A stretch of DNA of 64,000 bases, taken from positions 4,598,001 to 4,662,000 of the forward strand of contig OX335665.1 in assembly GCA_946894095.1 (NCBI GenBank), given 5' to 3'. Made by a program: the position numbers and the translations under genes. Positions 10,260 to 20,900 of the stretch are shown here, piece after piece. The notes beneath the pieces were generated by a model. It saw nothing but the letters and a program-made list of their open reading frames with translations, was not told where the DNA came from and ran no database searches. How positions within the stretch are numbered: position 1 is the stretch's first letter; each line of letters begins with the position of its first letter. The stretch comes from Incurvaria masculella (taxonomy: Eukaryota > Arthropoda > Insecta > Lepidoptera > Incurvariidae).

Positions 10260-10560
10260 ATGTATCAACGTGAGACATGCAGACCGTACGCGCGCACACC
10301 GAATTCGCAGTTTGTCCTTTTGACGGCGCACAAAGAGACGGCGTCGCGCCGTCCCGCTCGTGCGCGAGCGACTGAGCGAGACGGCGACAGCAGGGCGGCG
10401 AGAGGGCCCTCCGCCCCCTCTTGGCTCGAGGGTCGCGAACTGGGGCGGCAGAACACTCAAGGTCATGGATCATTTGTTCGATTGCATCTAGTCGGGAGCG
10501 TTGGCGGGGATTTCCGGACGAACATCGCGTATTCGATGGCAGACGACCGCGACGGTAAGA
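10260..10560. other. GC-rich island with a possible short first exon
   Basis: This 300-bp block is far more GC- and CpG-rich than its surroundings and is open in several frames on both strands, as expected from composition. At 10536-10554 the plus strand reads ATGGCAGACGACCGCGACG followed directly by GTAAGA, which could be a start codon, six codons and a splice donor. No partner exon was found, so this is only a candidate. The 136-codon frame 10260-10670 runs on into an interspersed repeat and is not accepted as a gene. Confidence 0.25.
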
Positions 10561-10589
10561 AAAGACGAGTAGTGGTATGGGCCTGGTTT

Positions 10590-10697
10590 GAAATGAGGAG
10601 ATCTAGTTCCATACAATGGCTCGTGCCTGTTTCCTCAGTCAAATTGAGAAATATGTGTCTGATATTTTAAATCACCTGGGAGCTACGTCTGTACGTT
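10590..10697 (+). repeat. Repeat D copy
   Basis: Contains CTCGTGCCTGTTTCCTCAGTC, 'aaattgagaaatatg' and 'gggagctacgtctgtacg'. The same order of phrases occurs at 20615, 26855 (reverse), 37068, 48312 and 56168/56934. It ends where a GGTTCC fragment begins. Confidence 0.7.
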
Positions 10698-10745
10698 TTT
10701 AAGGGTTCCGTACCCAAAGGGTGAAAACGGAACCAATTACTTAGT
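10698..10745 (-). repeat. GGTTCC repeat fragment
   Basis: AGGGTTCCGTACCCAAAGGG then 'tgaaaacggaacc' is the hairpin-forming terminus of family G, cut off at about 10745. Confidence 0.7.
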
Positions 10746-10756
10746 CTCGAAGAAAT

Positions 10757-10815
10757 ATGGGCATGATCTTCTTTCCACGTTTGTATGGGGAGTTGAGCTG
10801 GAAGGCCCACCTTAA
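10757..10815 (+). mobile_element. TTAA MITE family A, right-end fragment
   Basis: The segment ATGGGCATGATCTTCTTTCC to GGCCCACCTTAA (TTAA 10812-10815) matches the right 55 bp of family A. Confidence 0.7.
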
Positions 10816-11146
10816 ACCAATAAATATTGGACAAACAACAGTCAACTGCATATTAAAGTTTGATGTACGTTTTTCGTGATGTGAGTACTCAAAAACTCCC
10901 AATCGGTCAACACTCATTGACAAAATGTATTCGATATCGATAAAGGAAAAAAGGTTTTTCCGTCTTACGTGTCGTAAGGTAAGTGACTATCTCGCTATAA
11001 ATGGCCCACGAACAATGATAACAGTATTTTGAAGTACTTAGTCATAAATAAACAGCTGTATCCAAAGATTGGACAGGAAATAAGATAAATTAGGTGGGAA
11101 GATAACATAGAGTGATCGCGGAATATGCTTACACGGACATTTGTCA

Positions 11147-11525
11147 GCCTCAATGGCCCAGTGGCGCGACACTTCGGCGATCGCTCTCCGAAGTTAAGCA
11201 ACGCTGGGTCCGGTCTGGTCTTGGATGGGTGACCATTCGACCGTTGAGAGAGGCTGGCCGTGGTTCGGATTCCACGTTAAGCTGTAGGTCCCCTTCCTTA
11301 CTTACTAGGTGGTAGGGTTTATCCCGCCCGGGTTGGTACCATCGCATTGGATCAACGATGGTCGAAGCGGCAATGAAAATTGTCCGTGTTTTCCATCCAG
11401 TTCAATGTAGCCGTGCAATATAAGGAAGGTCCTGGCATGGCACCTAGTTCCCATGTGGTGTGTTGGGCTAATACCATGACAGATGGTGTGGTATTAGCCA
11501 TCCATGTCCAGTCACATAAAAAAAA
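11147..11525 (+). mobile_element. SINE, 5S-headed family, full length
   Basis: The head has two parts. GCCTCAATGGCCCAGTGGCG resembles a tRNA A box. It is followed by a 5S rRNA-like segment with box A (CCGAAGTTAAGCAACG), an intermediate region and box C (CTTGGATGGGTGACC). After that come GGCTGGCCGTGG, the body shared with the tRNA-headed SINE, and CCAGTCACATA with an A-run. Length is about 380 bp. The 5S-like part lacks the first 45 or so bases of real 5S RNA, so it is not an rRNA gene. Confidence 0.9.
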
Positions 11526-12188
11526 GGGAACATATGACCCTAGAACGACCGTATCCGATAAGCGATCGTTTTGATTTTTTAGTTTTCTTGATAATCGCTT
11601 TTCTTTCAAAGCTTTAAGGCCGTGATAACGCCTGATTGCTTTCAGTTTCATAAGGACGTAAGTAAAACAATATTTTATTAATTTTAAAAATTACTACTAC
11701 TTATTTTGGAATATCAAAAAGATGACAGATGCATTGAGGGCCTAGCTATGTTTGAAACCTATAATGGTAAATATCTGCTCATACTTAGTGTTGAACCTTT
11801 TTTATGAAAATTTATAAATATTTGTCTAATTTGAGAACACAAAGTACAAGAGACTTGTAGATTTATGTTTAATTATTAGCTGTTATGGTTTTTTTTTTTT
11901 TTTTTATGTGACTGGACATGGATGGCTAATACCACAAGTTCTCTACAACAAACACAAAAACAACAATCGGTGTTATTAATATTCATTCTGTAGGCAGAAA
12001 TAATGTTTGAATATTAGCTAGGCCATGAATCTAAATTTATACTATTTTGATTATCGAAATTCGTTGTGGTTATTTTTAAATATAAAGAAATATTGTCTTA
12101 ATTACGTCCTTATGAAACTGAATGCAATCGGCTCTTATGGCGCCCTTAATACGAACCAATTTTAGTCGAATCTAATGAAATATATAAC
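11526..12188. other. AT-rich stretch with a SINE tail fragment
   Basis: Mostly AT-rich sequence with no gene. A T-run and TTATGTGACTGGACATGG (11889-11942) is the 3' tail of a minus-strand 5S-headed SINE. The phrases TTCAGTTTCATAAGGACGTAA (11640) and TTACGTCCTTATGAAACTGAA (about 12102) are inverted relative to each other and may bound a further foldback. Confidence 0.45.
11640..12122. repeat. Inverted repeat pair bounding about 480 bp
   Basis: CAGTTTCATAAGGACGTAA at about 11642 is the reverse complement of TTACGTCCTTATGAAACTG at about 12102. Weaker pairing continues inward, as AT-rich text. No coding content is present. It could be a decayed foldback element into which the SINE tail at 11889 inserted. 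Confidence 0.45.
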
Positions 12189-12192
12189 TTAA

Positions 12193-12734
12193 GGTGGCCC
12201 ATCCCGCTCATTTCCCCATACAAAAGGGGAAAGACAATCACGCCCATATTTATTGTCAGAGATCCAAAGTTTTGCTCAAAATAGCTTTATTTGATCGAAC
12301 TAGATGTCTGATGACCATTGGCATTGTAAAATTGTGTTTGGTTTCTAAGTTATAAGGTCCGAAATTTCGAATTTTTCGCGCGTTTTATACAATAACTTTG
12401 GAGGTGGATTACGCTATGATAAAGTAAGAACATCTTAAAAAGATTAGTCATTAGACGTAGCTTATTTAATCAAGATTTATAATCTATTTGATTTCTGTTA
12501 GATTTCGGACTACAACGGTCGTGGTTTACTTTTAGCTTTAAGTTGTTTTGTAATAAAAATTTTCGTAAATCTTACCAAATCATACACTATGCACATTGTC
12601 TTTTTTGTGGACATTTAGCATCTTCCTCATCACGGAGCTTGTCTTTTTCTTTGAAACATAGAAGGGCCCAGAGCGCGTCAGCACGGTTTTGTACCGTGCC
12701 CGCGAATGAGTTAGTCCCGCCGGGTTGGGCCACC
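12193..12734 (-). mobile_element. TTAA MITE family A, complete (542 bp)
   Basis: Flanked by TTAA on both sides (12189-12192 and 12735-12738). The ends GGTGGCCCATCCCG and CGGGTTGGGCCACC form inverted repeats of about 14 bp. This copy is inverted relative to the others. The interior carries the family core and no transposase. Target choice and terminal repeat length fit piggyBac-type or other TTAA-specific transposons, but the terminal bases GGTGG are not the canonical piggyBac CCC, so superfamily assignment is left open. Confidence 0.9.
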
Positions 12735-12738
12735 TTAA

Positions 12739-13844
12739 AAAGAAACATCTCGATATACTTTAATCATCGTACGATTCCGTGCAACCGGCATGCGGCAGAG
12801 CGGAGGGTAGGTGTAAGTATGGTTTGCATAAACAGCGAGTGTCCAATCCGGAGGGTGGCGGAATAGTGTCGGGTGCGTGAGCGTATTATTATTTTATTTT
12901 TATTATTATTCGCGCCGGAGGGAGAGGCAGGGGACTTCTCTGCTACACATTAGTCACGTGCGTGTGACTCTGTAGGGTTGGCAAACGACTTGTCGATGAA
13001 TTTATGGATTTTAATTGGTAGAGTATATCTACAATAAACAGAGAATTTGAATCAAATATATTAAGAACATTAATTGGGTTTCCGTCGAAGAGAATTGACA
13101 TTCCATTAAAAATACAGTGATAGTTTTTATATTTGTTACCGTCATATCTCGACTTCCTTCAAACGGCGAAGGGAAACCTGTTGTCATGTCAATAATATAA
13201 TTAATAAAATCTAACAAAGCTTAAATTTATTAACTAGTGCTTATACATTTCTTTGCGGGTTTTTCTTTACTGAATTAATACCAGTCGCGGATCCATCAGC
13301 TTGTGACGTACCTTATTGTAGTTTGACTACAAAAAGTTTACACAAATAAAAAACTTCGGTTTAAATATTGTTACACAGAAAGTTACTTTTACCAAGGATC
13401 ATAATACTTTAAAAATATCGATATCCGAATACACCATCGAACGATATGAAAGTATCGACAGAGTCGCAGCACTAGCAGACGCGAACAAGTCACCGTGTAA
13501 TCGCTGCTGGCACGGAGGGCGTCGTCGGTTCGAGGCCCGCGCGGGGTACAATTATTATCCGCGAACAGTAGGGTTAGCATGCGCCAAAGAAAGTACTAGA
13601 CATACGCAAACAAAGTTTCCGAGGCGTCATTTCGCTGTCAGTCGACTATGTACTATTTTCGGCTAGATAGATCCGAATTCCACTGAAATTTTTAAGTAAC
13701 ATGGAATCGCATCGTCTCCTGGGACACCAGAAGTAGTAGGATACTGCACGTTAAAAATTTAAAAACAAAATGGTTTACATAATAATTCGGACCTCTGTTA
13801 TTACACATCTTATAAGTTAGCATAGTAAGTTGAGTATTTGTTTT
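12739..13844. other. Unassigned stretch with GC-rich patches
   Basis: GC-rich patches lie at about 12770-12870 and 13500-13580, with an ATT-rich run at 12880-12912. No frame or splice pattern persuades me of an exon. From about 13830 the sequence merges into degenerate monomers of the array that follows. Confidence 0.4.
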
Positions 13845-14830
13845 GAGTTTCCTCAAAAGTCGTAGAACTGAAATCGTGCCGTGGAGTTTTTCCCACAGTT
13901 GTTCAACTAAATTCGTTCCGTAGAGCTTACTCATAAGTCGTAGAACTAAAATCGTGCCGTGGAGTTTTTCTCACAGTTGTTCAACTAAATTCGTTCGGTA
14001 GAGCTTACTCAAAAGTCGTAGAACTAAAATCGTGCCGTGGAGTTTTTCTCACAGTTGTTCAACTAAATTCGTTCGGTAGAGCTTACTCACAAGTCGTAGA
14101 ACTAAAATCGTGCCGTTGAGTTTTTCCCACAGTTGTTCAACTAAATACGTTCGGTAGAGCTTACTCAAAAGTCGTAGAACTAAAATCGCGCCGTGGAGTT
14201 TTTCCCGCAGTTGTTCAACTAAATTCGTTCGGTAGAGCTTACTCAAAAGTCGTAGAACTAAAATCGTGCCGTGGAGTTTTTCTCACAGTTGTTCAACTAA
14301 ATTCGTTCGGTAGAGCTTACTCAAAAGTCGTAGAACTAAAATCGTGCCGTGGAGTTTTTCCCGCAGTTGTTCAACTAAATTCGTTCGGTAGAGCTTACTC
14401 AAAAGTCGTCGAACTAAAATCGTACCGTGGAGTTTTTCCCGCAGTTGTTCAACTAAATTCGTTCGGTAGAGCTTACTCAAAAGTCGTAGAACTAAAATCG
14501 TGCCGTGGAGTTTTTGCCGCAGTTGTTCAACTAAATTCGTTCGGTAGAGCTTACTCAAAAGTCGTAGAACTAAAATCGTGCCGTGGAGTTTTTCTCACAG
14601 TTGTTCAACTAAATTCGTTCGGTAGAGCTTACTCAAAAGTCGTAGAACTAAAATCGTGCCGTGGAGTTTTTCCCGCAGTTGTTCAACTAAATTCGTTTGG
14701 TAGAGCTTACTCAAAAGTCGTAGAACTAAAATCGTGCCGTGGAGTTTTTCCCGCAGTTGTTCTACTAAATTTGTTAGGTAGAGCTTACTCAAAAGTCGTA
14801 GAGCTAAAATCGTGCCGTGGAGTTTTGTCA
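13845..14830. repeat. 78-bp satellite array of dimeric units
   Basis: CGTAGAACT recurs at 13861, 13939 and 14017 and then every 78 bp, for about 12 units. Each unit is a dimer of two related halves of about 39 bp: 'gtcgtagaactaaaatcgtgccgtggag' and 'gttgttcaactaaattcgttcggtagag'. Because 78 is divisible by three, one minus-strand frame stays open except where a unit carries CTCACAG, which gives TGA. That explains the string of similar minus-strand frames, and I do not regard it as a gene. Confidence 0.93.
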
Positions 14831-15050
14831 GACGTGGTGGAACTAAACTCTCCATTGAGTTTCCCTAAAAATCGTAGACCTAAAATTTTGCAGTCTTTTG
14901 ACTTTCGTTCCGTTGTTCCTGTGAGTTTCCTCAAACGTCGAAGAACTAAAATCGTTCCTTTGAGTTTCACCAAAAGAGATCAACTTGAATTGTTCGTATG
15001 GAGTTACCCGAAAAATCGTAGCACTAAACTCGTTACGTTGAAGAATGTGA
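14830..15050. repeat. Degenerate monomer flank of the 78-bp array
   Basis: Phrases such as 'aatcgtagacctaaaat', 'gtcgaagaactaaaatcgttcctttgag' and 'aatcgtagcactaaactcgttacg' recur about every 39-45 bp. They resemble single 39-bp halves rather than the 78-bp dimer. This looks like the older, unhomogenised edge from which the dimer was amplified. Confidence 0.7.
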
Positions 15051-15128
15051 CTTGTAAATTTGAACGAGCTTTGAGATTTAAACTCGTTAAGTCTTAAACG
15101 GTTAGATTGGATGGGACCGCTAGTCTAG

Positions 15129-15232
15129 TTGCCGCTTCGACCATCTTTCAATCAATGCGTGCAGGCTTGACCCTGTCACCTCATAAGGAAGTGGACCTAC
15201 AGTTTTACATGGGTTCAGAATTATGACACGAC
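15129..15232 (-). mobile_element. SINE body fragment
   Basis: TTGCCGCTTCGACCATCTTTC, then 'tcaatgcgtgcaggcttgaccctgtcacct' and 'gacctacagttttacatgg', match the SINE body with small deletions. Confidence 0.6.
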
Positions 15233-15303
15233 CAGTATATAAAAAAATCTGAATTTTAATTTTAGGTAAGAAAGAAAACATGTCCTGGGATTAGAACCCT
15301 GTG

Positions 15304-15437
15304 TTAGGTTGGAGTGCACCCGTCTCTGCACAATGTTATAGTTACGGTTATTATAGATCTATCTTATTTCTTCTTAAGGGCGGATAACTAATAACCATAA
15401 CTATAACAATAACCACAGATGGTGCACTCTAACCTTA
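15304..15437. mobile_element. Small MITE with 18-bp inverted ends
   Basis: TTAGGTTGGAGTGCACCCG at the left and ATGGTGCACTCTAACCTTA at the right are inverted repeats. Inner arms (TTATAGTTACGGTTATTA and TAATAACCATAACTATAA) also pair. Length is about 134 bp with no coding content. Confidence 0.65.
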
Positions 15438-15439
15438 TA

Positions 15440-16061
15440 CGCAAAAGACCGAGTTTTCGGACGAAAAGATTTATGATTAAACTATCTATGACATGCGAGA
15501 ATTCATTAAGATAAATTAAACAGCCGAGCCAAGAACGTGGAACAAACAAACTAACACACGAACAACCCTCGCCTTTTCAATAAAAATAATTTATAGATTA
15601 CCTCGCCCAACTTCTTCTATCCAGTTCGCTTTGCTCAAACGGAGTCGCGAAACCATGAATTTGAGCAGCCGAGTATCTGTCCCTCTCCAACACAGTGCGT
15701 CTAGATTGCCAGCTCACAGATCTGGTAGAGTAGGCTAGATCATTAGGTGTGCACAGCTACTTGTAGCAGTCGAGACCAGAATACGTCTTAGCGGAGGCGT
15801 GGATAGATTATGGTAATTTAGGCAGACTTCGGTAAATGACGTCTGGTTTTTGCTTTAAATATTTGCTTATTATGTAGCATTGTCGAAGTGAACGTTGTTA
15901 TTACCCTGTTTAATCACTGAAAGAGAGTCTTTGTATTGTATTTTGTTCAAGGACTAGCGGTTTGGTTTGCTCTTTTCATCCCGGAAAGTGTTGGTTCGAT
16001 ACTCGTTAAAGTAAATCAATATTTTTCTCGTCTTAGGTTTGATAAGTAGGATTTGATAACA
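15440..16061. other. Unassigned stretch, no gene seen
   Basis: No long frame, repeat or RNA gene recognised. The minus-strand frame 15954-16169 overlaps the minisatellite and is discounted. Confidence 0.4.
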
Positions 16062-16450
16062 AGGGACTTGTTCTGTGTGCCTAAAAACAGCAACAGCTAT
16101 GCTGGCGCAGAAATGGGCTCGATTGTTCTTTGTGCCTAAAAATAGCAACAGTTGGGAATGACACAACAATGGGCTCGCTTGTTATATGTGTCAAAAAACA
16201 GCAATCGCTCGGAAGGCGCAGCAATTGGCTAGATTGTTCTTTGTGCCTAAAAATAGCAATAGTTGGGATGGCACAACAATCGGATCACTTGTTGTGTGTG
16301 CCTAAAAACAGCAATAGATGGGATGGTGCAGTAATGGGCTCGATTGTTCTGTGCCTAAAAACAGCAATGGGCTCGCATGTTGAGTGTGCCTAAAAAGAGA
16401 TATAGTTGGGATGGTACTGAAATGGGTTCGATTGTTCTGTGTGCCTGATG
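16062..16450. repeat. 55-bp minisatellite, about 7 units
   Basis: The phrases TGTGCCTAAAAACAGCAA and GGGCTCGATTGTTC recur with starts near 16118, 16174, 16229, 16284 and 16339. One shortened unit gives a 33-bp step at 16372, then 16427. Units vary by several substitutions, so the array is older than the 78-bp and 261-bp arrays. Two opposing short frames are by-products. Confidence 0.88.
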
Positions 16451-16454
16451 CAAC

Positions 16455-17561
16455 CGTCATAAATAAGCACAACGAATCCATCAATCCGTTCGTTCTTTTG
16501 AATGTTAAACATACAGTAAGGAACCAGATATGAGATTACAAGATTGCAAACGCTATTTCAGTTGAATATATGTTAAAATGAATTAGTCACAATAAACAAA
16601 CGCGCCGACATAAAAGCATAATATAGTGTAAAACGGTTGTCCGCTATGCGAAGGAAGCTACAGGTTAAACTAATCTAAGCGAGGGTTACACTTTCCCAAC
16701 GAACCAAAATATGATCGCTCAAAAATCACCAGGGACAAACAAGTTTCACTAGAGCTCGTTCAGCTCCCCCTAGGGTAGCGGGTTTATGTTACAACCCTTT
16801 TATTCTATCTCGGCACGCATTTTTTATATTGATATATGTTATTTTTATTTTATATTGCTATATATATTTATTGTTATATAATATTTGTTGTAATAAATTC
16901 ATTTGTCTCTATAACTGCTACTCGCACTACTGCCCAAGATACCCAAAGGTAGACTGGCAGAGAATGCCGCTGCCATTAATTTGTACCTTTTGCCCGTTGC
17001 AATAAACATATATAAATAACTTTTCGAAGCCACGAGAAAGTAAGAAAGCCCATGGGCGTCGCCTTGCGCCGTTTAGGTGAGAACTTGGCGTACGTCGTTA
17101 CTTTGTAACTATATTTTCACGTAACGTGTTCACTAGTCGTAGAGTGTCTGTTTAACTCGAGTGTTTACGGCATCACCGTATCCACCACACTGGACTTTAA
17201 CCAACATACAGTTCCATTAAAAAAAGTTTTCTAAAAATAACAAGATCTAAATCTCATATCAAATCGAAAATTTTCGCGTAGGTAATGTTAGGTTAGACTT
17301 TGTGCTTTTTATGCACGAATTGTATGTATGTTGTATGTAATTTAATTTTAATGTTATACACGAAAAATACATACTTTTGGATGTTCTAGGTTTTGGATTT
17401 TGTGCTTTTGGCGCCCAATTATGCATATTTATATGATATATATGATATATATGATTAATGGTTTATTTTGTTTTTGTTGTACATTACAATTATAAATATG
17501 TTTTATTTTACATTTGTTTGCCACAACTGTGTTTTATTGTACCTACCCTTGTCTCATTATG
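16455..17561. other. Unassigned AT-rich stretch
   Basis: Contains AT-rich text (16800-16915) of the kind seen in LINE 3' regions and the repeated phrase 'ttgtgcttttt(at/gg)gc' at about 17300 and 17400. No exon or terminal repeat is visible. Confidence 0.4.
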
Positions 17562-17565
17562 TTAA

Positions 17566-17934
17566 GAACGGCCCGTAAGCTATGCTCCCCATACAAACGT
17601 AGTTTTTACTAATCACTTGGAAAACGCTATTCCAATTAAATTGATATTTAATATATAATATCAAGTAATAAATATATGTGTCTGCATGATTTTGTTTTTT
17701 GAAAAATCCCAACCCAATGAAATGAAAGCAAAAATAAAATCTTCATAAGAATTTTGTTTTATCTGTGGTTTGACCCAGAATACAATTAACGAAAAAACAA
17801 AGACATGCAGACACAGATATTTGTAGCCTTATATTAGATACCAAATATCAAGTAAGTTGGAACAGTGGTTTTAAAATTATTAGTAAACTACGTTTGTATG
17901 GGAGGCGAAATTTTCTGATGCTTACGGGCCGACC
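17566..17934. mobile_element. TTAA foldback family F3, complete
   Basis: TTAA at 17562-17565 and 17935-17938 flanks the element. The arms start GAACGGCCCGTAAGCTATGC and end in the inverse with a few changes. They continue with pairing 'acaaacgtagtttt', 'ttgatatttaatatataatatcaa' and 'atatatgtgtctgcatg', so most of the element folds on itself. The loop region holds 'tgtggtttgacccagaataca'. No protein is encoded. Confidence 0.88.
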
Positions 17935-18400
17935 TTAAAGGGGTAGACTGACGGAAAAAGCCTTAGGCATTAAGTGCTACCATTGTGTACGATTTAAGTG
18001 CAATGAACGTTTTTTGATTGGTTTAGATTTAAATTATAAATGTATTTTAAAACATTCGCTCGTTTTTTATCCTATTTTAAAGAACTAAAGAAAGTATTTG
18101 ATTGTTCAAAGAAACTCGCGGTAGTCAGTGATAATAAAATGCCTGTAAATTTCAGTATTTTTAAAGGTTGCCACAGTTCGATTTAGGAAGGGCGCAAATA
18201 GAGAAATGGGTCTAGAACTATTTATGTCAGTCCATTGCGGTTAGTTTAATTTTTTTTCTTGTTTTAAAAGCAGAAAAAGAGTGAGTACAAGGCAGCAAAC
18301 AGGGAACTCGTCAACGTCGAGCGCCGAGGGTAACGGGTGTAAAGACATGTGGTTATATCGTTAACTAACTAAACGACACAATATATACCAATATATTCAC

Positions 18401-18550
18401 AAAATTGTCCGTGTTTTCCATCCAGTTCAATGTAGCCGTGCAATATAAGGAAGGTCCTGGCATGGCACCTAGTTCCCATGTGGTGTGTTGGGCTAATACC
18501 ACGACAGAAGGTGTGGTATTGGCCATCCATACCCAGTCACATAAAAAAAA
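18401..18550 (+). mobile_element. SINE, 5S-headed family, 5'-truncated
   Basis: Starts inside the body at AAAATTGTCCGTGTTTTCC and ends CCAGTCACATAAAAAAAA. The text is very close to that of the full copies. Confidence 0.85.
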
Positions 18551-20222
18551 TCGTTTTTACGGGGGGGACGATAAGCGATAAGAAAAAATCAGCAAAAAAA
18601 TAAAAAATCAGCGAAAGAAATAAAAAAAAACAACTGTTGAAATGTTCAAGGCAAAGTCTTTCGAACGGTTGTTGGTACGTCACATGCCCAAAATGTTTTT
18701 TTATAAAATAGAGTTAAATTCGTTTTAACAGAATCGCATGATTAATTTTGATTTTTTTCAAGCTGCGAGAAATTCAAACTATATTAATCGCGTATAGCTT
18801 AGCGTAGTTCAGCGGGCACGTCGAAATAGCCCCAACCGCCTGTAGCGAGGTGGGGTGTACGGCCGGATGGGTTAGGGGAGAGCGGGCGAGTCTAGTGTAT
18901 AATTTGAATTATTCACTGTACAATAAGTGCGTCACGGTGACACTTAGCCCCGTACCACCCCGGCCCTAGCGGCGTACGGTCGGCAGCCGACGGTGACATA
19001 CAAATATTGGTCTAATCGGAGAGATATTACGTTAAAAGCATTTATGGGCAGTCAGTATATATCCAATGAGTAGAAATGTGTATGGTAAGAGGCTTTATTG
19101 GAGAATTTCTATAACTCGGAAATTATAATAGCTAGGCGTATGGTTGAAATATTGCAGTTAAAGAAAAGATACTTTATTTAGTTCGAATGTCAGTTGGCTT
19201 TGGAAACATACGTTTTTAAGTTTACACCATCGCTGCACATAATGTCTGTTAACACTTACGGTTGTCCTATGTAGAGAATCGATTTTCGCCGACACGTAAG
19301 TTTTAACAGACATTATGGCTTAGAAAAGCTGATATGTCTCCAAAACTGTAATAACATATTAAAATAATAAAAATAAAATAATATAGGACTGACCTAAAAT
19401 ATACTATAGATGAAAATGTGATCGGTCTCTTTGACCATAATTGCTCAATCTGTCAAAGCTGAAAGTTGAAATTAAGGGATATATGCAGAGACCTAAGCCG
19501 TAGTATCATACACAAGATTAATATATTTTTTAATTAAATAACAATAATATTTAGTTTGACGGCAGCACGCCTTGTTACACATACAAGTGGTAATCCGTCA
19601 AACTAAATAAATGCCGTTAAATAAAGAAGAGGATTCTTGCCGTTATCGTTTAATTAAAACAAAAAACTTTTTTTTTTTTGACATTTCTGGTATAATTTTA
19701 TGTTTGTTTAGATTTTCACTGTTGTTAGGCACATTATTTTACATTTACGTTTAACACTGTTTATCCGTAAACGTAAATAAAATGTTATAATTTGGTGCAT
19801 GAATGTGTCGGACAAAAAAATCTTACGATTAAAGACAAATTAATATTTGCTGACCGTACATTAAAATAATCCTATTTGGCAACCTCGAGGCTTACGTGCT
19901 TACTTGAAACAGATTCACTTGGTGAATTTTCGCGACTCGTTCGCGTATAAAAATACAATAAACCCGAGATTAGTTGGGGAAATGTGGAAGTTGAAATGAC
20001 GAGGTACAGTTTATCCAAGTTTGACACATTTTATTGTGAATTATTAGAAAAAAAAAATATGTATAAATTAATTGGTGCGCGAAAACTCTACAGAAAAATA
20101 GACAAATCTTACTAGGTGTATAAGGACGAGAATTGTGTTCGTGGGCTTTCTAGATTTTAGAGAATAAGTATAATGCCAGAGCCTTCTCTTTGTTCAAGAA
20201 ATAATTGGATCTAGAAAAAATA
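18551..20222. other. Unassigned stretch with several small hairpins
   Basis: No gene seen. Three small foldbacks occur. One lies at about 19230-19310, with arms ATAATGTCTGTTAACACTTA and inverse. One at 19552-19606 has ATTTAGTTTGACGG and inverse around 30 bp. One at about 19735-19785 has ATTTTACATTTACGTTTA and inverse. A GC-rich patch lies at 18820-19000. None has a recognisable product. Confidence 0.45.
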
Positions 20223-20345
20223 AGAACCAACCGATCCTCTAGATCCTTTACCTATAGGGTCTGTAAAGTATGGAATCGACTCCCTGCTGAGGTATTTTCC
20301 TAAAAGTAAAAACTGGTGTCCTTCAAACATGGTGTGTGTTAGGTT
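20223..20345 (+). pseudogene. LINE reverse transcriptase C-terminal remnant
   Basis: The plus-strand frame from 20223 reads RTNRSSRSFTYRVCKVWNRL followed by PAEVF before a stop at 20301. An 'R-SSRSF-YRV-K-WN-LP-E-F' pattern is typical of the end of non-LTR retrotransposon polyproteins of the jockey/CR1 kind. The same phrase occurs at 49164-49227. The rest of the element is absent, so this is a dead 3' fragment. Confidence 0.65.
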
Positions 20346-20439
20346 TCACAGCACAGCCGCCCATACTGATTTTCCAATTGAGAAAATTGCGAACGAAGCC
20401 GCGGGAAAAACTCTAAAAAAGCGACAAATCTCACTAGCT

Positions 20440-20600
20440 CAAGGCGAGTCGAGTCGGCTAGGCACGGGCGATTAAAGAATTGACCGCCACGTCAGTGGAG
20501 GCGATTAGAAATCGATAGGACAGTGGCGGTGCCGCATCGGACACTGTACACCCCGCGGCGCGGTGTAGTCGGGGAGAGCAGGGCCAGATAATTACGTACG
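20440..20600. other. GC-rich patch
   Basis: Noticeably GC- and CpG-rich relative to its flanks ('cgccacgtcagtggaggcg', 'ccccgcggcgcggtgtag'). No long frame or splice-bounded exon is evident. Confidence 0.35.
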
Positions 20601-20614
20601 CAGTTTGGCAATTA

Positions 20615-20900
20615 GGAGGATAATGAGGTCTTCAAGTTGACTTGTGCCTTTTTCCTCGGTCAAATTAAGTTTTTTTTTAATATTTTGCACATTCAATTAA
20701 TCAACCGATACGTCTGTAGGATTTTTTTTAAACTTAACTTGTATTCATGATATACGCCCTTTTGTATTTATATACATTTTTACAGGAGTATATGACGGAT
20801 GAAAGTTAATTTATAAAAAAAAAACAAGAACGTACAGACGTAGCTCTCAGTTGATTTTGATTCGATTTAATTCAGTTGATTGATTGAAAAAAAAAAAGGT
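20615..20900. repeat. Repeat D, foldback copy
   Basis: It begins GGATAATGAGGTCTTCAAG and contains 'cttgtgcctttttcctcggtcaaattaag'. AATCAACCGATACGTCTGTAGG has an inverse at ACGTACAGACGTAGCTCTCAG (about 20831). 'ttaacttgtattcatgatat' is partly paired with the right side. The arms give the family a foldback shape. Confidence 0.6.

Noticed and set aside
10260..10670. 136-codon plus-strand frame
   Set aside because: Composition-driven in a CpG-rich island. It continues into interspersed repeat D, and overlapping frames on the other strand are equally open.
13692..14855. Series of minus-strand frames with SKLYRTNLVEQL repeats
   Set aside because: They are successive units of the 78-bp satellite in one frame, cut by TGA in some units. 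Period divisible by three explains the openness.
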